64,000 nucleotides of DNA from Cupriavidus sp. IDO (GTDB lineage: Bacteria; Pseudomonadota; Gammaproteobacteria; Burkholderiales; Burkholderiaceae). The DNA lies in assembly GCF_000812465.1 (NCBI RefSeq), contig NZ_JWMA01000022.1, positions 44,194 to 108,193 on the forward strand, given 5' to 3'. Both the position numbers and the translations under genes were made by a program. A model generated the notes under the pieces. That model was not told where the DNA came from. It saw only the letters and a list, made by a program, of their open reading frames with translations, and did not search any database. This document shows, in pieces, positions 25,550 to 35,057 of the stretch (position 1 is the first letter of the stretch; every line of letters starts with the position of its first letter).

Positions 25550-26260
25550 ATGCACGCGAATGCCAAACTCACGCCAGCCACGGAACTGGCGCAACGCAAC
25601 CCCGTCCGCTTTCCCAATGAAAGCGCCGAGTACCGCCAGGCGCGCAATGCGCTGCTTGCAGAAGAGATCGACCTGCGGCGCCATATCGAGCGCGTGGCCG
25701 AGCAGCGCCGCCAGCTGCCGCCCGGCGGCGAGGTGACCAAACGCTATACCTTCGAGGGAGAAAACGGGCTCGTCACGCTCGCCGAACTGTTCGGCGACAA
25801 GGACACCCTTGTTATCTACAGTTACATGTTCAGGCCGCAGCGGGAAGAGCCCTGTCCGATGTGCACATCGCTGATGGGTTCGTGGGATCACAAGGTGCCG
25901 GATATCGAGCAGCGCGTGGCGCTGGCGATGGTCGCCCGTTCGCCAATCGACCGCCTGGTGGCCGCAAAAAAGGCACGCGGCTGGACGAAGCTGAAGGTCT
26001 ACTCCGACCCAGACGGCGATTTCACGCGTGACTACGTCAGTCCCGAAGATGCCGACGTGCCCGCCTACACGGTTTTCACGCGCCGCGACGGCAAGATCCG
26101 CCATTTCTGGAGCGGCGAGATCTACGCCACCATGTCCGATCCCGGCCAGGACCCGCGCGGCGCGCCGGACCTGGATCCGCTCTGGACGTTGCTCGACACC
26201 ACGCCGGAAGGCCGCGGCACTGACTGGTATCCGAAGCTCGACTACGGCACTGGCGGCTAG
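25550..26260 (+). CDS. DUF899 family thioredoxin-like protein
   Basis: The 236-aa protein starts at MHANAKLT, with GGAGG about 9 nt upstream. An N-terminal helical part (NALLAEEIDLRRHIERVAEQRRQLP) leads to a thioredoxin-like core. In the core, FRPQREEPCPMCTSLMGSWD carries a CPMC pair, and YTVFTRRDGKIRHFWSGEIY and WYPKLDYG are typical DUF899 blocks. A redox or peroxidase-like role is often guessed for the family, but no reaction is established to my knowledge. It is a lone gene convergent with the dioxygenase gene. Confidence 0.85.
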   Translation: MHANAKLTPATELAQRNPVRFPNESAEYRQARNALLAEEIDLRRHIERVAEQRRQLPPGGEVTKRYTFEGENGLVTLAELFGDKDTLVIYSYMFRPQREEPCPMCTSLMGSWDHKVPDIEQRVALAMVARSPIDRLVAAKKARGWTKLKVYSDPDGDFTRDYVSPEDADVPAYTVFTRRDGKIRHFWSGEIYATMSDPGQDPRGAPDLDPLWTLLDTTPEGRGTDWYPKLDYGTGG

Positions 26261-26317
26261 CGCGGGTCGATATGGCGGCCGCATGACAAGCAAACAGCGG
26301 GAAGCCGAGCGCCGCGC

Positions 26318-27019
26318 TCAGGCCCGCACGACCCCCACGGTGAAATCGCCCTCGAGCGTGTTGTCGGGGTCCGCCAGCTTGTGCACCCGCACAAGGTTGG
26401 GCCGGCTGCCGGCGATCGGATCCTGCGCATTGGCGCGCGTCGGCGCGCCGTGCGCGCGGTAGGCAGGATGGCTGCCCAGTACTTCGCGGTTGAGCGCGTC
26501 GCTGAAATAGAGCTGGCTGGTCAGCACTTCATTGCGGCCCAGCAGGATCTTGAAGTGGATGTGGATGGCGCGTGGCGCGTACCAGCCGGGATAGATCGAT
26601 GTGAATGTGGCGACGCCGTCGGCGCCGGTTGGCTGCACACCGCGCAGGAAGCGCGCGGCCTTGCCGCCCCGCCTGCCTTCGCCGCTATAGCTGCCTTCCG
26701 CGTCGCAGTGCCAGACGCTGACCAGCGCACCGGGCACCGGCGCGCAGCCACGGTTTGTGTCGACCACCAGCAGGCGCAGACGTAGCGGCTGGCCGGGGCG
26801 GTCGTCGCGAATGTCCGCACGCACCAGCGCGTCATCCAGATAGAAAGGGCCTTCCGTGGCGGCGGGCGTGAGCAGGCAGGCTGCCGGTGGCAAATAGGCA
26901 TCCGCCGGCGCAGCAAGCACAGGCTCCAGGCCTGCTGTTGCCAGCAGGGCACCGATTTGGCCAAGAAAGCGGCGGCGGGTCTGGTTCGAGGCTGATGCGG
27001 CACGCTCGCGGGCTTTCAT
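26318..27019 (-). CDS. Exported intradiol ring-cleavage dioxygenase
   Basis: The protein has 233 aa. The twin-arginine signal TRRRFLGQ (residues 14-21) indicates Tat export with metal bound, unlike the cytoplasmic catechol and protocatechuate enzymes. All four non-haem Fe(III) ligands are visible: Tyr111 (AEGSYS), Tyr147 (YPGWYAPR), His153 and His155 (IHIHF). TEGPFYLDD is the usual entry strand. It is about the size of a single protocatechuate 3,4-dioxygenase subunit. There is no partner subunit or ring-cleavage pathway nearby. The substrate is unknown, and periplasmic catechol-type detoxification is a guess. Confidence 0.85.
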   Translation of the reverse strand: MKARERAASASNQTRRRFLGQIGALLATAGLEPVLAAPADAYLPPAACLLTPAATEGPFYLDDALVRADIRDDRPGQPLRLRLLVVDTNRGCAPVPGALVSVWHCDAEGSYSGEGRRGGKAARFLRGVQPTGADGVATFTSIYPGWYAPRAIHIHFKILLGRNEVLTSQLYFSDALNREVLGSHPAYRAHGAPTRANAQDPIAGSRPNLVRVHKLADPDNTLEGDFTVGVVRA

Positions 27020-27051
27020 CGCAACTCCGCATCATTGGCAGCGCCAGGCGG

Positions 27052-27261
27052 TCACCGCCCCATGGCTTTCAGCATCGAATAGCCGTGGCTGGTGATGCGC
27101 GGCGACTGGTGGCATCCGTGCAGGACTTCAAGCTGTACGAGTTGCTTGTCGACCAGCGCGTTGAGGTCGGCCGGATCGATCTGGCGGGAATCGGTGGAAT
27201 CGAGGGAATCGGGACCATCGCTGATGAGTAGCAGCGTGGCAAGCTCATGCGGACTCAGCAC
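27052..27261 (-). CDS. Small conserved-looking hypothetical protein (GTG start)
   Basis: The protein has 69 aa. The GTG at 27261 has a strong ribosome site AAGGAG 6 nt upstream. An upstream ATG at 27399 would add 46 low-quality residues. The protein begins LSPHELATLLLISDG and ends ITSHGYSMLKAMGR, a helix-turn-helix-plus-wing like layout similar to small winged-helix proteins. I do not recognise the family. It lies 32 nt upstream of the dioxygenase gene and could be co-transcribed with it. Confidence 0.6.
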   Translation of the reverse strand: MLSPHELATLLLISDGPDSLDSTDSRQIDPADLNALVDKQLVQLEVLHGCHQSPRITSHGYSMLKAMGR

Positions 27262-27591
27262 GTTCGTCTCCTTGGCAAGAGGGGGGCGTTTGCTGGGATT
27301 GGCACGGCGCGTGACGCCGCGCAGGAGAAACGATACCGCAGAAGACGTTGCCTTGCTGACGTGCTGGCAAGTGCTCGCGTGCATGCTGCAGTGCGGCACA
27401 CCGTCCCCGGCGGATAGATTGTTTGACGAGGCAGCGAAGGCCCGGTTCCGTACGAGAATTTGCGGTTACATATGGCCAGGGCGCCGTCTCGATGATCCGT
27501 ACTGCATATAGCGCAGGAAGATGACAGGGCGATGTCGAACCGCTCGCTGCCTCCGTGCCCGAAGTGGCATTTTGTGCGTCGCCGTGCCGCG
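27262..27591. other. Intergenic region, no gene recognised
   Basis: This is the gap between the 69-aa gene start and the 3' end of the TonB-dependent receptor gene. Open frames on the plus strand (27092-27511) run over the small gene and show no family pattern. I see no repeat or clear terminator. Confidence 0.45.
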
Positions 27592-29973
27592 TTATATGCG
27601 ATACGTCACCCCGAGCCAGAAACTCCGCGGCGCGCCGGGTGCCACGAAGAGCGCGCTCGCGCTGTCTGCCGGCGCTACGTGCGGTTGCAGCAAATTGCCG
27701 TTGGGGAACATGTCATTCGCGATTTGCCCGTAGGTCTCGTAGCGGCGGTCGAACACATTGGCCACGCGCGCGTAGATCTCGAAATGCTTGTTCACCTGGT
27801 AAGCGGCGCGCAGGTTGACCGTGGCATAGCCGGGCGTGCCCCAGTCCGCGGCTTTCGGCGCCTTGCCCGGCTGCGGGTCGCTGCGCAGGCCGTCTTCGTT
27901 GCCGCTGGTGACGCTGCCGGATACGGCCACCAGGTCGGCGCCAAGCGTCAGGCCGGGCAGCGCCTGCCAGTCCGCGCCGAGCTTGACCGTGTGGGTTGGC
28001 AGCCCGGCCATGCGCATGCCCGGCCGGATGTTGATGGTGCGCTCGCCCACGGCGAGCTGCCCGGTGGCCTGGTAGGTCGCCTGCAGGTAGCTGTAGGCGA
28101 GCCGCAGCGTGACGCTGCCCAGTTGCTGCCGGACGGTCAGGTCGAGCCCCTGGTTGCGGGTACGGTCGAAGTTCGCGAAGTATCCCTGCTGGGTGTTCGG
28201 CGCGCGCAGGAAGAGGATGTCGTCGTGATTGTCGATGCGGTAGAGCGTGGCAGACACGTCAGTGTCCTTCGACGGGCGCCAGCGCACCCCGGCTTCATAT
28301 GAGTGGGACACGACCTGCTTCAGGTACGGGTCGGCCTGCAGCCCGGCAGGCAGGCGGCAGGGCTGTTGCGGATCGGCGCAGCCCAGTTCGAGCACCGTGG
28401 GCACGCGGTTGTTCTGGGCGTAGCCGCCGAATACCGTGACCCCTGCGCCCAGCTTCTGCGCAAGGCCCAGGGCGGGATTGAGCCTGCCGTAGGTGAAGCT
28501 TTCGTTCGGCTGTTCGGAGCCGTCGCTGTTGCGCAGCGTGTTGCTGACCGCGACGTGATTCCATCTTGCCGAGGCGGTAAGGAAGGTGCTGCGCGTGACA
28601 GACCACGTGTCGGACAGGTACAGCCCGAGCGTGCGCGAGGTGCCGCTGACGCCGGAGAACAGCGCGTTCGGCGCATCCGGGTCGGCGACTGCCCCGCGGT
28701 CGTCGGTGAAGGTGCCGGGCTGCTGGTACTGCGAATAGGTCAGGCGGCTGCGGTCCAGGCTCAGCCCGGCGTTCATCACATGGCTCTCGGTTTCCTTCGC
28801 TAGGCTGAGTGCCATGCCGACGGTCTGCTGCCACATGTGGGTGGTGTTGACGATGGCCGGCGGCAGCGCCGCGCCCTCGGCACGGGTAAAGCCGCAGCGG
28901 GCACTGCGCGGGCTGCCGTCCGCCAGGAAGCCGTCTTCGCAGTCTTCGGCGTAGTTCGCATAGTCAGGGTTCACGTCGCCGTTGGTGGTGTCGCGTCGGC
29001 TGGTGCGCACGTAGGCGAGCGCGGCGGCGCTGGTCTTGTCGTCGAACCAGTGGCGGCCGTTGAGCGCGACCTGGGTGACCTGGTTCCGGGTCTGGTCCGG
29101 ATAGGTGTACACCGCGCGCGGATTGCTCTCGTAAAGGCCCGGCAGCGTGGCATTGCCACTTGCGCGAACGCTGGGCAACAGGCCATTGCCGATCAGGTTG
29201 CTGCGGCCGTGCAGCAGCGAGACGTCCCAGCTGTCGGCGTCGCCGGCGTGCCCCGCCTTGACGAAGAGGCTGCCGAGACGGCCCTCCGAATGGTCGCGCC
29301 AGCCCTGCTCCTGGAACAGGGTGCCGGCGGCGAAGGCGTGCCAGCCTTCGGCGCTGCGTACGCCACCCGACAGGTCGGCGCGCTTGCGATTGCCGCTGCC
29401 GTAGGACAGGTCCGCCTTGAAGCCGGGGGAGCCCAGGCCGGAGCGGGTGGTCATGGCCAGCGCGCCACCCAGCGTATTGAGGCCGTACGCCGGGTTGGCG
29501 CTGGACACCAGCGAGACGCTCTCCAGCGCGGCTTCGGGAATCATGTCCCAGCTGACCACATCGCCGAAGGGCTCGTTGACGCGGATGCCGTCGAGGTAGA
29601 CCGAGAGGCCCTGCGGCACGCCCGGGATCGACGAAGCGCGGAAGCCGCGGTAGGTGATGTCGGTCTGGAATGGGCTGCCCTGGATGTCGTTGACATTGAC
29701 GCCGGCCAGGTTGCGGGCCAGGTAGTCGGGCAGATTGCCGGCGCGCGATCCGCCCAGGTCGTCGCCGCGCACGGTCTGGACGGTGTAGGGCACCAGATCG
29801 CTGTCCACGCCGATGCCCGGCAGCGGGGCGGCCGCAACCACCATCACTTCGGGCAGCACGGCACTGTCCCCGATTGGCGCACCGGTGTCCTCTTGTGCAA
29901 CAGCGGGCCGGGCGATCAGCAGGGCCACGGCCAGCGCGATCGCGGTGGCGTGGGTGGACGGGTTGGCTGGCAT
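27592..29973 (-). CDS. TonB-dependent outer-membrane receptor
   Basis: The receptor has 793 aa and starts at MPANPSTH, with GGAGG 9 nt upstream. A signal peptide ([16 protein letters not shown]) is followed by a likely TonB box LPEVMVV. The plug domain contains [31 protein letters not shown], and a 22-strand barrel ends in [10 protein letters not shown] and LGVTYRI with a terminal hydrophobic residue. It is divergent from the PQQ alcohol dehydrogenase across a 252-nt shared control region. The placement suggests uptake of something that enzyme needs: a lanthanide chelate or PQQ. An unrelated siderophore or substrate receptor cannot be excluded. Confidence 0.9.
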   Translation of the reverse strand: MPANPSTHATAIALAVALLIARPAVAQEDTGAPIGDSAVLPEVMVVAAAPLPGIGVDSDLVPYTVQTVRGDDLGGSRAGNLPDYLARNLAGVNVNDIQGSPFQTDITYRGFRASSIPGVPQGLSVYLDGIRVNEPFGDVVSWDMIPEAALESVSLVSSANPAYGLNTLGGALAMTTRSGLGSPGFKADLSYGSGNRKRADLSGGVRSAEGWHAFAAGTLFQEQGWRDHSEGRLGSLFVKAGHAGDADSWDVSLLHGRSNLIGNGLLPSVRASGNATLPGLYESNPRAVYTYPDQTRNQVTQVALNGRHWFDDKTSAAALAYVRTSRRDTTNGDVNPDYANYAEDCEDGFLADGSPRSARCGFTRAEGAALPPAIVNTTHMWQQTVGMALSLAKETESHVMNAGLSLDRSRLTYSQYQQPGTFTDDRGAVADPDAPNALFSGVSGTSRTLGLYLSDTWSVTRSTFLTASARWNHVAVSNTLRNSDGSEQPNESFTYGRLNPALGLAQKLGAGVTVFGGYAQNNRVPTVLELGCADPQQPCRLPAGLQADPYLKQVVSHSYEAGVRWRPSKDTDVSATLYRIDNHDDILFLRAPNTQQGYFANFDRTRNQGLDLTVRQQLGSVTLRLAYSYLQATYQATGQLAVGERTINIRPGMRMAGLPTHTVKLGADWQALPGLTLGADLVAVSGSVTSGNEDGLRSDPQPGKAPKAADWGTPGYATVNLRAAYQVNKHFEIYARVANVFDRRYETYGQIANDMFPNGNLLQPHVAPADSASALFVAPGAPRSFWLGVTYRI

Positions 29974-30090
29974 CTTGCATCTCCTCCGGATGGCTCGCGG
30001 GCCTGCCTGCGTTGGGTAGCGCCCTGGTTCGAACCGGCAGAGGGGCCGGGAGCAGGTTCCATGCCTCCGGCGTGGGGAAACGCTCCCGAT

Positions 30091-30107
30091 CGGCAAACGG
30101 TTTGCCG
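30091..30107. promoter_or_regulatory. 17-bp palindrome between receptor and dehydrogenase genes
   Basis: CGGCAAACGGTTTGCCG has 8-bp perfect arms around one base. The overlapping TTTGC-C-GCAAA to the right repeats the half-site. It is centred about 58 nt upstream of the -24 element of the sigma-54 site, so it may be an activator site, or an operator for the receptor gene. Confidence 0.5.
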
Positions 30108-30155
30108 CAAAGGCGTGGCGACGCCGTGGCCGCCCTGTCAGTGCGGGAATGTCAT

Positions 30156-30171
30156 TGGCATGGGAATTGCC
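30156..30171 (+). promoter_or_regulatory. Sigma-54 promoter of the PQQ alcohol dehydrogenase gene
   Basis: TGGCATGGGAATTGCC has GG and GC 10 nt apart and agrees with TGGCACG-N4-TTGC except for one base. Transcription would begin near 30182, 44 nt before the first ATG. The core is also an inverted repeat (TTGGCA-N7-TGCCAA), so it reads as a weaker sigma-54 site on the other strand too, or it could be a plain operator. Confidence 0.65.
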
Positions 30172-30225
30172 AATTGCCTGTCTGGTGTGAGTGGCGCACC
30201 GGTGGGAATCACAACAGGAGAGGAG

Positions 30226-31992
30226 ATGACGATGAGGACGTTAAGGACGTTACGAATGATGATGGTGCTCGCGGCGGCCGCCGCGAGTCTTGCCGCGCAG
30301 GCGGCGCAGACGTCGGTAACCGATGCCATGATCGAGAACGACGCGAAGACGCCGGGCGATGTGTTGTCGTGGGGCATGGGCCCGCAGGGCCAGCGCTATT
30401 CCGCGCTGTCCCGCATCAATACGAAGAACGTCGGCGAGCTGGTGCCGGCCTGGTCGTTCTCCTTCGGCGGCGAGAAGCAGCGCGGCCAGGAATCGCAGCC
30501 GCTGATCCACGACGGCAAGATGTTCGTCACGGCCTCCTACTCCCGCATCTACGCGCTCGACCTGAAGACCGGCCGCAAGCTGTGGAAATACGAGCATCGG
30601 CTGCCGGAAGGCATCATGCCCTGCTGCGACGTGGTGAACCGCGGTGCCGCGCTCTACGACAACCTGGTGATCTTCGGCACGCTCGACGCGCAGCTGGTGG
30701 CGCTCGACCAGAAGACCGGCAAGGTAGTGTGGAAGGAGAAGATCGAGGACTACGCGGCCGGCTATTCGTACACGGCGGCGCCGCTGATCGTCAAGGGCAT
30801 GGTGCTCACGGGCGTCTCGGGCGGCGAGTTCGGCGTGGTGGGCCGGGTCGAGGCGCGCGACGCCAGAACCGGCCAGCTGGTGTGGTCGCGGCCCGTGGTG
30901 GAAGGCCACATGGGCTACCGGTATGACAAGGACGGCAACAAGACCGAGAACGGCGTGACCGGCACCACCGGCGCAAGCTGGCCCGGCGAGACCTGGAAGA
31001 CCGGCGGCGCCGCCACCTGGCTGGGCGGCACCTATGATCCGCAGACCGGGCTGGTCTACTTCGGTACCGGCAACCCCGGACCGTGGAACAGCCACATCCG
31101 CAAGGGCGATAACCTCTACTCGGCCTCCACGGTGGCACTCGACCCTGCCACCGGCAAGATCGTCTGGCACTACCAGAACACCCCGAACGACGGCTGGGAC
31201 TTCGACGGCGTCAACGAGTTCGTGACCTTCGACCTCGACGGCAAGCGCATGGGCGGCAAGGCCGACCGCAACGGCTTCTTCTACGTCAATGACGCCACCA
31301 ATGGCAAGCTGGTCAATGCCTTCCCCTTCGTCAGGAAGATCACCTGGGCGAGCGGCATCGACCTCAAGACCGGCCGCCCGAACTTCATCAATGAAGGCCG
31401 CCCCGGCGACCCGAGCGGGGGCAGCGATCCGAAGAAGGGCCAGTCTGTATTTGCCGCGCCCGGTTTCCTTGGCGGCAAGAACCAGCAACCGATGGCCTAC
31501 AGCCCGCAGACCGGCCTGTTCTACGTGCCCGCCAACGAGTGGGGCATGGACATCTGGAATGAGCCCGTCAGCTACAAGAAGGGTGCCGCCTTCCTGGGCG
31601 CGGGCTTTACCATCCACCCGCTGAACGAGGACTACATCGGTGCGCTGCGCGCCATCAATCCCAAGACCGGCAAGATCGTATGGGAAGTCAAGAACAACGC
31701 TCCGCTGTGGGGAGGCGTCATGACCACGGCCGGCGGCCTGGTGTTCTGGGGCACGCCGGAAGGCTACCTGAAAGCAGCCGATGCGAAGACGGGCAAGGAA
31801 CTCTGGCAGTTCCAGACCGGCAGCGGCGTCGTGGCGCCGCCGGTCACCTGGGAGGACAACGGCGAGCAGTACGTCGCGGTGGTGTCCGGCTGGGGCGGTG
31901 CAGTGCCGCTGTGGGGCGGTGAAGTCGCCAAGCGCGTGAACTTCCTGGAGCAGGGCGGATCGGTGTGGGTGTTCAAGCTCCACAAGAGCTGA
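30226..31992 (+). CDS. PQQ-dependent alcohol dehydrogenase, lanthanide-type (XoxF/PedH-like)
   Basis: A periplasmic quinoprotein of 588 aa. The in-frame ATG at 30232 is also possible, as each start has its own AGGAG. The signal peptide ends about AAQAAQ. Repeated propeller blades ([30 protein letters not shown]) surround PQQ. The vicinal disulfide is Cys133-Cys134 (MPCCDVV). Metal ligands are Glu201 (GGEFG), Asn283 (TGNPGPWN) and the catalytic Asp325, plus Asp327 in GWDFDGVN. That last Asp is the extra ligand found in lanthanide enzymes, where calcium MxaF has Ala. It should oxidise primary alcohols or aldehydes and pass electrons to a cytochrome c. The substrate is unproven. Confidence 0.92.
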   Translation: MTMRTLRTLRMMMVLAAAAASLAAQAAQTSVTDAMIENDAKTPGDVLSWGMGPQGQRYSALSRINTKNVGELVPAWSFSFGGEKQRGQESQPLIHDGKMFVTASYSRIYALDLKTGRKLWKYEHRLPEGIMPCCDVVNRGAALYDNLVIFGTLDAQLVALDQKTGKVVWKEKIEDYAAGYSYTAAPLIVKGMVLTGVSGGEFGVVGRVEARDARTGQLVWSRPVVEGHMGYRYDKDGNKTENGVTGTTGASWPGETWKTGGAATWLGGTYDPQTGLVYFGTGNPGPWNSHIRKGDNLYSASTVALDPATGKIVWHYQNTPNDGWDFDGVNEFVTFDLDGKRMGGKADRNGFFYVNDATNGKLVNAFPFVRKITWASGIDLKTGRPNFINEGRPGDPSGGSDPKKGQSVFAAPGFLGGKNQQPMAYSPQTGLFYVPANEWGMDIWNEPVSYKKGAAFLGAGFTIHPLNEDYIGALRAINPKTGKIVWEVKNNAPLWGGVMTTAGGLVFWGTPEGYLKAADAKTGKELWQFQTGSGVVAPPVTWEDNGEQYVAVVSGWGGAVPLWGGEVAKRVNFLEQGGSVWVFKLHKS

Positions 31993-32090
31993 AGCCGGTC
32001 ATCGATGTCACTGCCTGGTGCGCGCCGGCACGGCATGCCGTGCCGGCTTGCGCCGGGCGCGGTTGCAATGTGAATCAGCGGGATAAAGGT

Positions 32091-32414
32091 ATGAAGCATG
32101 GATTTCTGGTGTTGGCGGTCGTCGCTTCGGCGCTGTCGTACGCGGCACGGGCCGGGGCGGCACCCGATATGCAGGCGCTGGCGGATAAGAGTGGCTGCTT
32201 TTCCTGCCACGGCATGCAGGCAAAGGTAGTCGGGCCGGGGTTTGCTGAAGTGGCTGCCAAATACAAGGGCGACGCCGAGGCGGCCGGGCGGCTGGCCACG
32301 AAGATCCGCGAAGGCGGCAAGGGGGTGTGGGGGCGGATTCCCATGCCGCCGCACGGCAATCTTGGGGAGGACGATGCCAGGAAGCTGGCGGAGTGGGTGT
32401 TGAGTCTTGGGTAG
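32091..32414 (+). CDS. Small periplasmic c-type cytochrome
   Basis: The protein has 107 aa, starting at MKHGFLVLAV after AAAGG. The signal peptide ends at GAAP. The mature part is a class I cytochrome c-551/552 type: haem motif CFSCH, KVVGPGFAEVAAKYKGD, and Met ligand in GRIPMPPHGNL. It lies 98 nt after the dehydrogenase gene on the same strand, so it is a likely electron acceptor in the same transcript. Confidence 0.9.
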   Translation: MKHGFLVLAVVASALSYAARAGAAPDMQALADKSGCFSCHGMQAKVVGPGFAEVAAKYKGDAEAAGRLATKIREGGKGVWGRIPMPPHGNLGEDDARKLAEWVLSLG

Positions 32415-33160
32415 CAGTGGACGGATGAACTGACGATAAGAAGCAGGCTGGTCCAGCGCATGCTGGCTTGACACGACATCCTGCGGTGGCCGGGTGGGCT
32501 GCCTGGGTTTGCCGTCGGATGTCGGTCTTTTGGCTTCTATTGGATCCTGGCCGATCTGCGGGGTGGGGGTCTGTCTCGACGCGCACCGACTTCCGCGATC
32601 GCTGCCGGCCCAGAGCCGACATTCATATTTTCCGAAAGCGGACAGTCAACAACAATGTTGGCAAGCAGCCACATTGCTGCGATCCAAAAAGGTTGGAAGT
32701 CCAAAGCATTACCGATGGAAAGATTTTCGGGCTTACCGAATAACAAGATAGCGCTGTTTTAGCGATCAAAAATTTTCAATCCATCGTGAGCCACGAACCC
32801 CCGCACCGAGGAGCGGTCAAATCCGGAAGAAGCGGTGCTGGTCGCAGGTCAGTCGTTGCCACCGTTCAATATGCTGTCTGTCATAAGGTGAGCATTCGGG
32901 TTCCGGGCTGTCGGCAGGTTGGATGAGCCGACGTCGAATATTCTCTTTCTCCTCGTTATCCGGCACTGACTCATCATTTGCTGGCCGGACTACGCCAGCT
33001 GCCTGGCGACATCAATATTGGCTCGTATTTGCGCGCCGCCTGTTTTAGCGCGTGGATCGTCGAATGCAGCGGTCGTCGCACCACTGATGAAGCGTATAAC
33101 CGGAAATCATTCAATAGAATGCATTAATCAGGGCCACTTCATCCAGAGAGGGAAATAAAA
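32415..33160. other. 746-nt gene-poor, AT-richer stretch
   Basis: I see no credible gene. From about 32620 to 32780 and again near 32930-33160 the DNA is clearly richer in A and T than the rest of the window. Between 32580 and 32660 the motifs AGCCGACATTC and AGCGGACAGTC recur about 30 nt apart, a style seen in dispersed non-coding repeats. Short open frames on both strands here (32468-32743, 32537-32746) have no family pattern. It is the left border of the gnd-glucokinase-tkt module, and it may carry that module's promoter near its right end. Confidence 0.5.
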
Positions 33161-34201
33161 ATGCACCTCGGCATGATCGGATTGGGACGCATGGGCGCCA
33201 GTTTGGTACAGCGTCTTACCAGGGATGGCCATACATGCGACGTCTACGATGTGGATCCCGCTACCGTGAGGAAGATGGCCGGCGCCGGTGTCCAGGGGCG
33301 TGCCTCGATCGACGAACTGGTCGCGAAGCTGGCCAGGCCACGCGTGGTGTGGCTAATGGTTCCCGCCGGCGTGGCCGGCAACACGATCGAGGCGGTGGGC
33401 GCCCGCATGGATGAGGGCGACATCATCATCGATGGCGGCAACAGCTATTACCGCGACGACCTGCTACGCGCGAAGGCGCTCAAGCAGAAAGGCATCCATT
33501 TTGTCGATTGCGGCACCAGTGGCGGCGTGTTCGGGGTGGAGCGCGGCTTTTGTCTGATGATTGGCGGCGAGGAGCAAGTGGTCAGGCATCTGGAGCCGAT
33601 TTTCAGGAGTATTGCGCCCGGAGTCGAGGCAGCATCCCGCACGCCCGGCAGGACTGGCACTCCCACGTCGGCCGAGCATGGCTATCTGCATTGCGGTCCG
33701 AACGGCGCGGGCCACTTCGTAAAGATGGTTCACAACGGGATCGAGTACGGCGTCATGGCGGCATATGCGGAAGGCCTGAATATCCTGCACAACGCCGACG
33801 CCGGCAAACGCGCACGCGAGGCGGATGCCGAAACCGCGCCGCTGCGCGAGGCGGAATATTACCAATTCGACCTGGACCTTGCCGAGGTCGCGGAGGTGTG
33901 GCGCCGCGGCAGCGTGATCGGCTCGTGGCTGCTCGACCTTACCGCTGCCTCGCTGCTGGCCAGCCCCGACCTGAAGGGCTATGCGGGCCGCGTCTCCGAC
34001 TCCGGGGAGGGGCGATGGACGATCGCTGCGGCCATTGACGAGTCGGTGCCAGCGCCGGTTCTCAGTGCCGCGCTTTATGAACGCTTCAGCTCGCGCGGCG
34101 ATGCCGATTTCGCCAATCGGGTCTTGTCTGCGATGCGCAAGCAGTTTGGCGGACATGACGAGAAGGGGAAGGAAAAACACCAAGATGAATCCCATCGATA
34201 A
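33161..34201 (+). CDS. gnd: 6-phosphogluconate dehydrogenase, decarboxylating (probably NAD type)
   Basis: The protein has 346 aa, the short bacterial form, against about 470 for the NADP form. The ribosome site GAGAGGG precedes the ATG. The Rossmann motif GLGRMG is at residues 7-12. The second strand ends YDVD, with acidic residues where NADP enzymes keep NR(S/T), so NAD is the probable cofactor. IIDGGNS, DCGTSGGVFG and HFVKMVHNGIEYG are diagnostic 6PGDH blocks with the catalytic Lys and the substrate-binding His/Asn. It produces ribulose 5-phosphate, CO2 and NADH. It overlaps the kinase gene by 17 nt. Confidence 0.93.
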   Translation: MHLGMIGLGRMGASLVQRLTRDGHTCDVYDVDPATVRKMAGAGVQGRASIDELVAKLARPRVVWLMVPAGVAGNTIEAVGARMDEGDIIIDGGNSYYRDDLLRAKALKQKGIHFVDCGTSGGVFGVERGFCLMIGGEEQVVRHLEPIFRSIAPGVEAASRTPGRTGTPTSAEHGYLHCGPNGAGHFVKMVHNGIEYGVMAAYAEGLNILHNADAGKRAREADAETAPLREAEYYQFDLDLAEVAEVWRRGSVIGSWLLDLTAASLLASPDLKGYAGRVSDSGEGRWTIAAAIDESVPAPVLSAALYERFSSRGDADFANRVLSAMRKQFGGHDEKGKEKHQDESHR

Positions 34202-34970
34202 TGGCGCTCCCCGATCAAAAAGACAGTTGAATGTGCTGGTGGTCGATGTCGGCGGCTCCCATGTCAAGTGTGTCGCTACCGGCCACAAGGACGCTGTTGC
34301 GTTCAGGTCGGGACGGAACATGACGCCAGATCGCATGATGAAGAAATTACGGGAGATCACCGCCGGCTGGCACTACGATGCAGTTTCGATCGGCTATCCG
34401 GGTGTGGTCCTCGGCGAGCGGATCGCGCGCGAACCGAACAACCTCGGTTCGGGCTGGGTCGGCTTCGATTTTCAGGCAGCGTTCGGATGTCCGGTAAAGA
34501 TCATCAACGACGCGGCGATGCAGGCTCTCGGCGGCTACGAAGGCGGCCGTATGCTATTTCTCGGGCTCGGCACCGGGCTGGGATCGGCGCTTATCCTCGA
34601 CGGCGTGATTGCTCCCATGGAACTGGGACATCTGCGCAACGGAAAGGGACGCAATTATGAGCACGATCTCGGCGAGCGGAGCCGCCAGCGCCTGGGGAAC
34701 AAGAAGTGGCGCCGCAAGGTCGTGGATGTGGTGGATGGCTTCCGCGCGGCGCTGTTGCCCGACTATATCGTGCTGGGTGGTGGCAATGCCGTACGTCGGA
34801 AGGAATTGCCTTTGCTGTCCCGCCGTGGCGACAACGTCAATGCGTTTCTGGGGGGCTTTCGCTTGTGGGAGCGGCAACCCCGCCATGCGGCAGAATCGGG
34901 TGCAACTGGCGGCGACATTGCAACCGGCGGCAACCGGCATGGCCATGTAACGGATGAGACGGCGACATGA
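34185..34970 (+). CDS. ROK-family glucokinase (polyphosphate-glucokinase-like)
   Basis: The kinase has 261 aa, starting at MNPIDNG within the end of gnd. Phosphate-1 motif LVVDVGGSHVK and phosphate-2 motif FLGLGTGLGSALI define the actin-like ROK kinase. GYPGVV and NDAAMQALGGYEG supply the sugar site and catalytic Asp. The ROK zinc-binding Cys cluster is absent and the length is like PpgK. It would make glucose 6-phosphate using ATP or polyphosphate. Coupling with gnd suggests entry of glucose into the pentose phosphate path. The last ~30 residues are Gly/His-rich and unlike the family. Confidence 0.82.
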   Translation: MNPIDNGAPRSKRQLNVLVVDVGGSHVKCVATGHKDAVAFRSGRNMTPDRMMKKLREITAGWHYDAVSIGYPGVVLGERIAREPNNLGSGWVGFDFQAAFGCPVKIINDAAMQALGGYEGGRMLFLGLGTGLGSALILDGVIAPMELGHLRNGKGRNYEHDLGERSRQRLGNKKWRRKVVDVVDGFRAALLPDYIVLGGGNAVRRKELPLLSRRGDNVNAFLGGFRLWERQPRHAAESGATGGDIATGGNRHGHVTDETAT

Positions 34971-35057
34971 AAACGCGCGATGACGTTGTGTTCCTGCCGG
35001 ACTGCGGATCGGGCATATCGCCGATTTGAAAAACTCGAGCTACCGAGGAGGCGCCAG

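Noticed and set aside
28837..30225. Upstream extension of the PQQ dehydrogenase frame by about 460 codons
   Set aside because: It is antisense to the TonB receptor and lacks any domain; the signal peptide and ribosome sites fix the start at 30226 or 30232.
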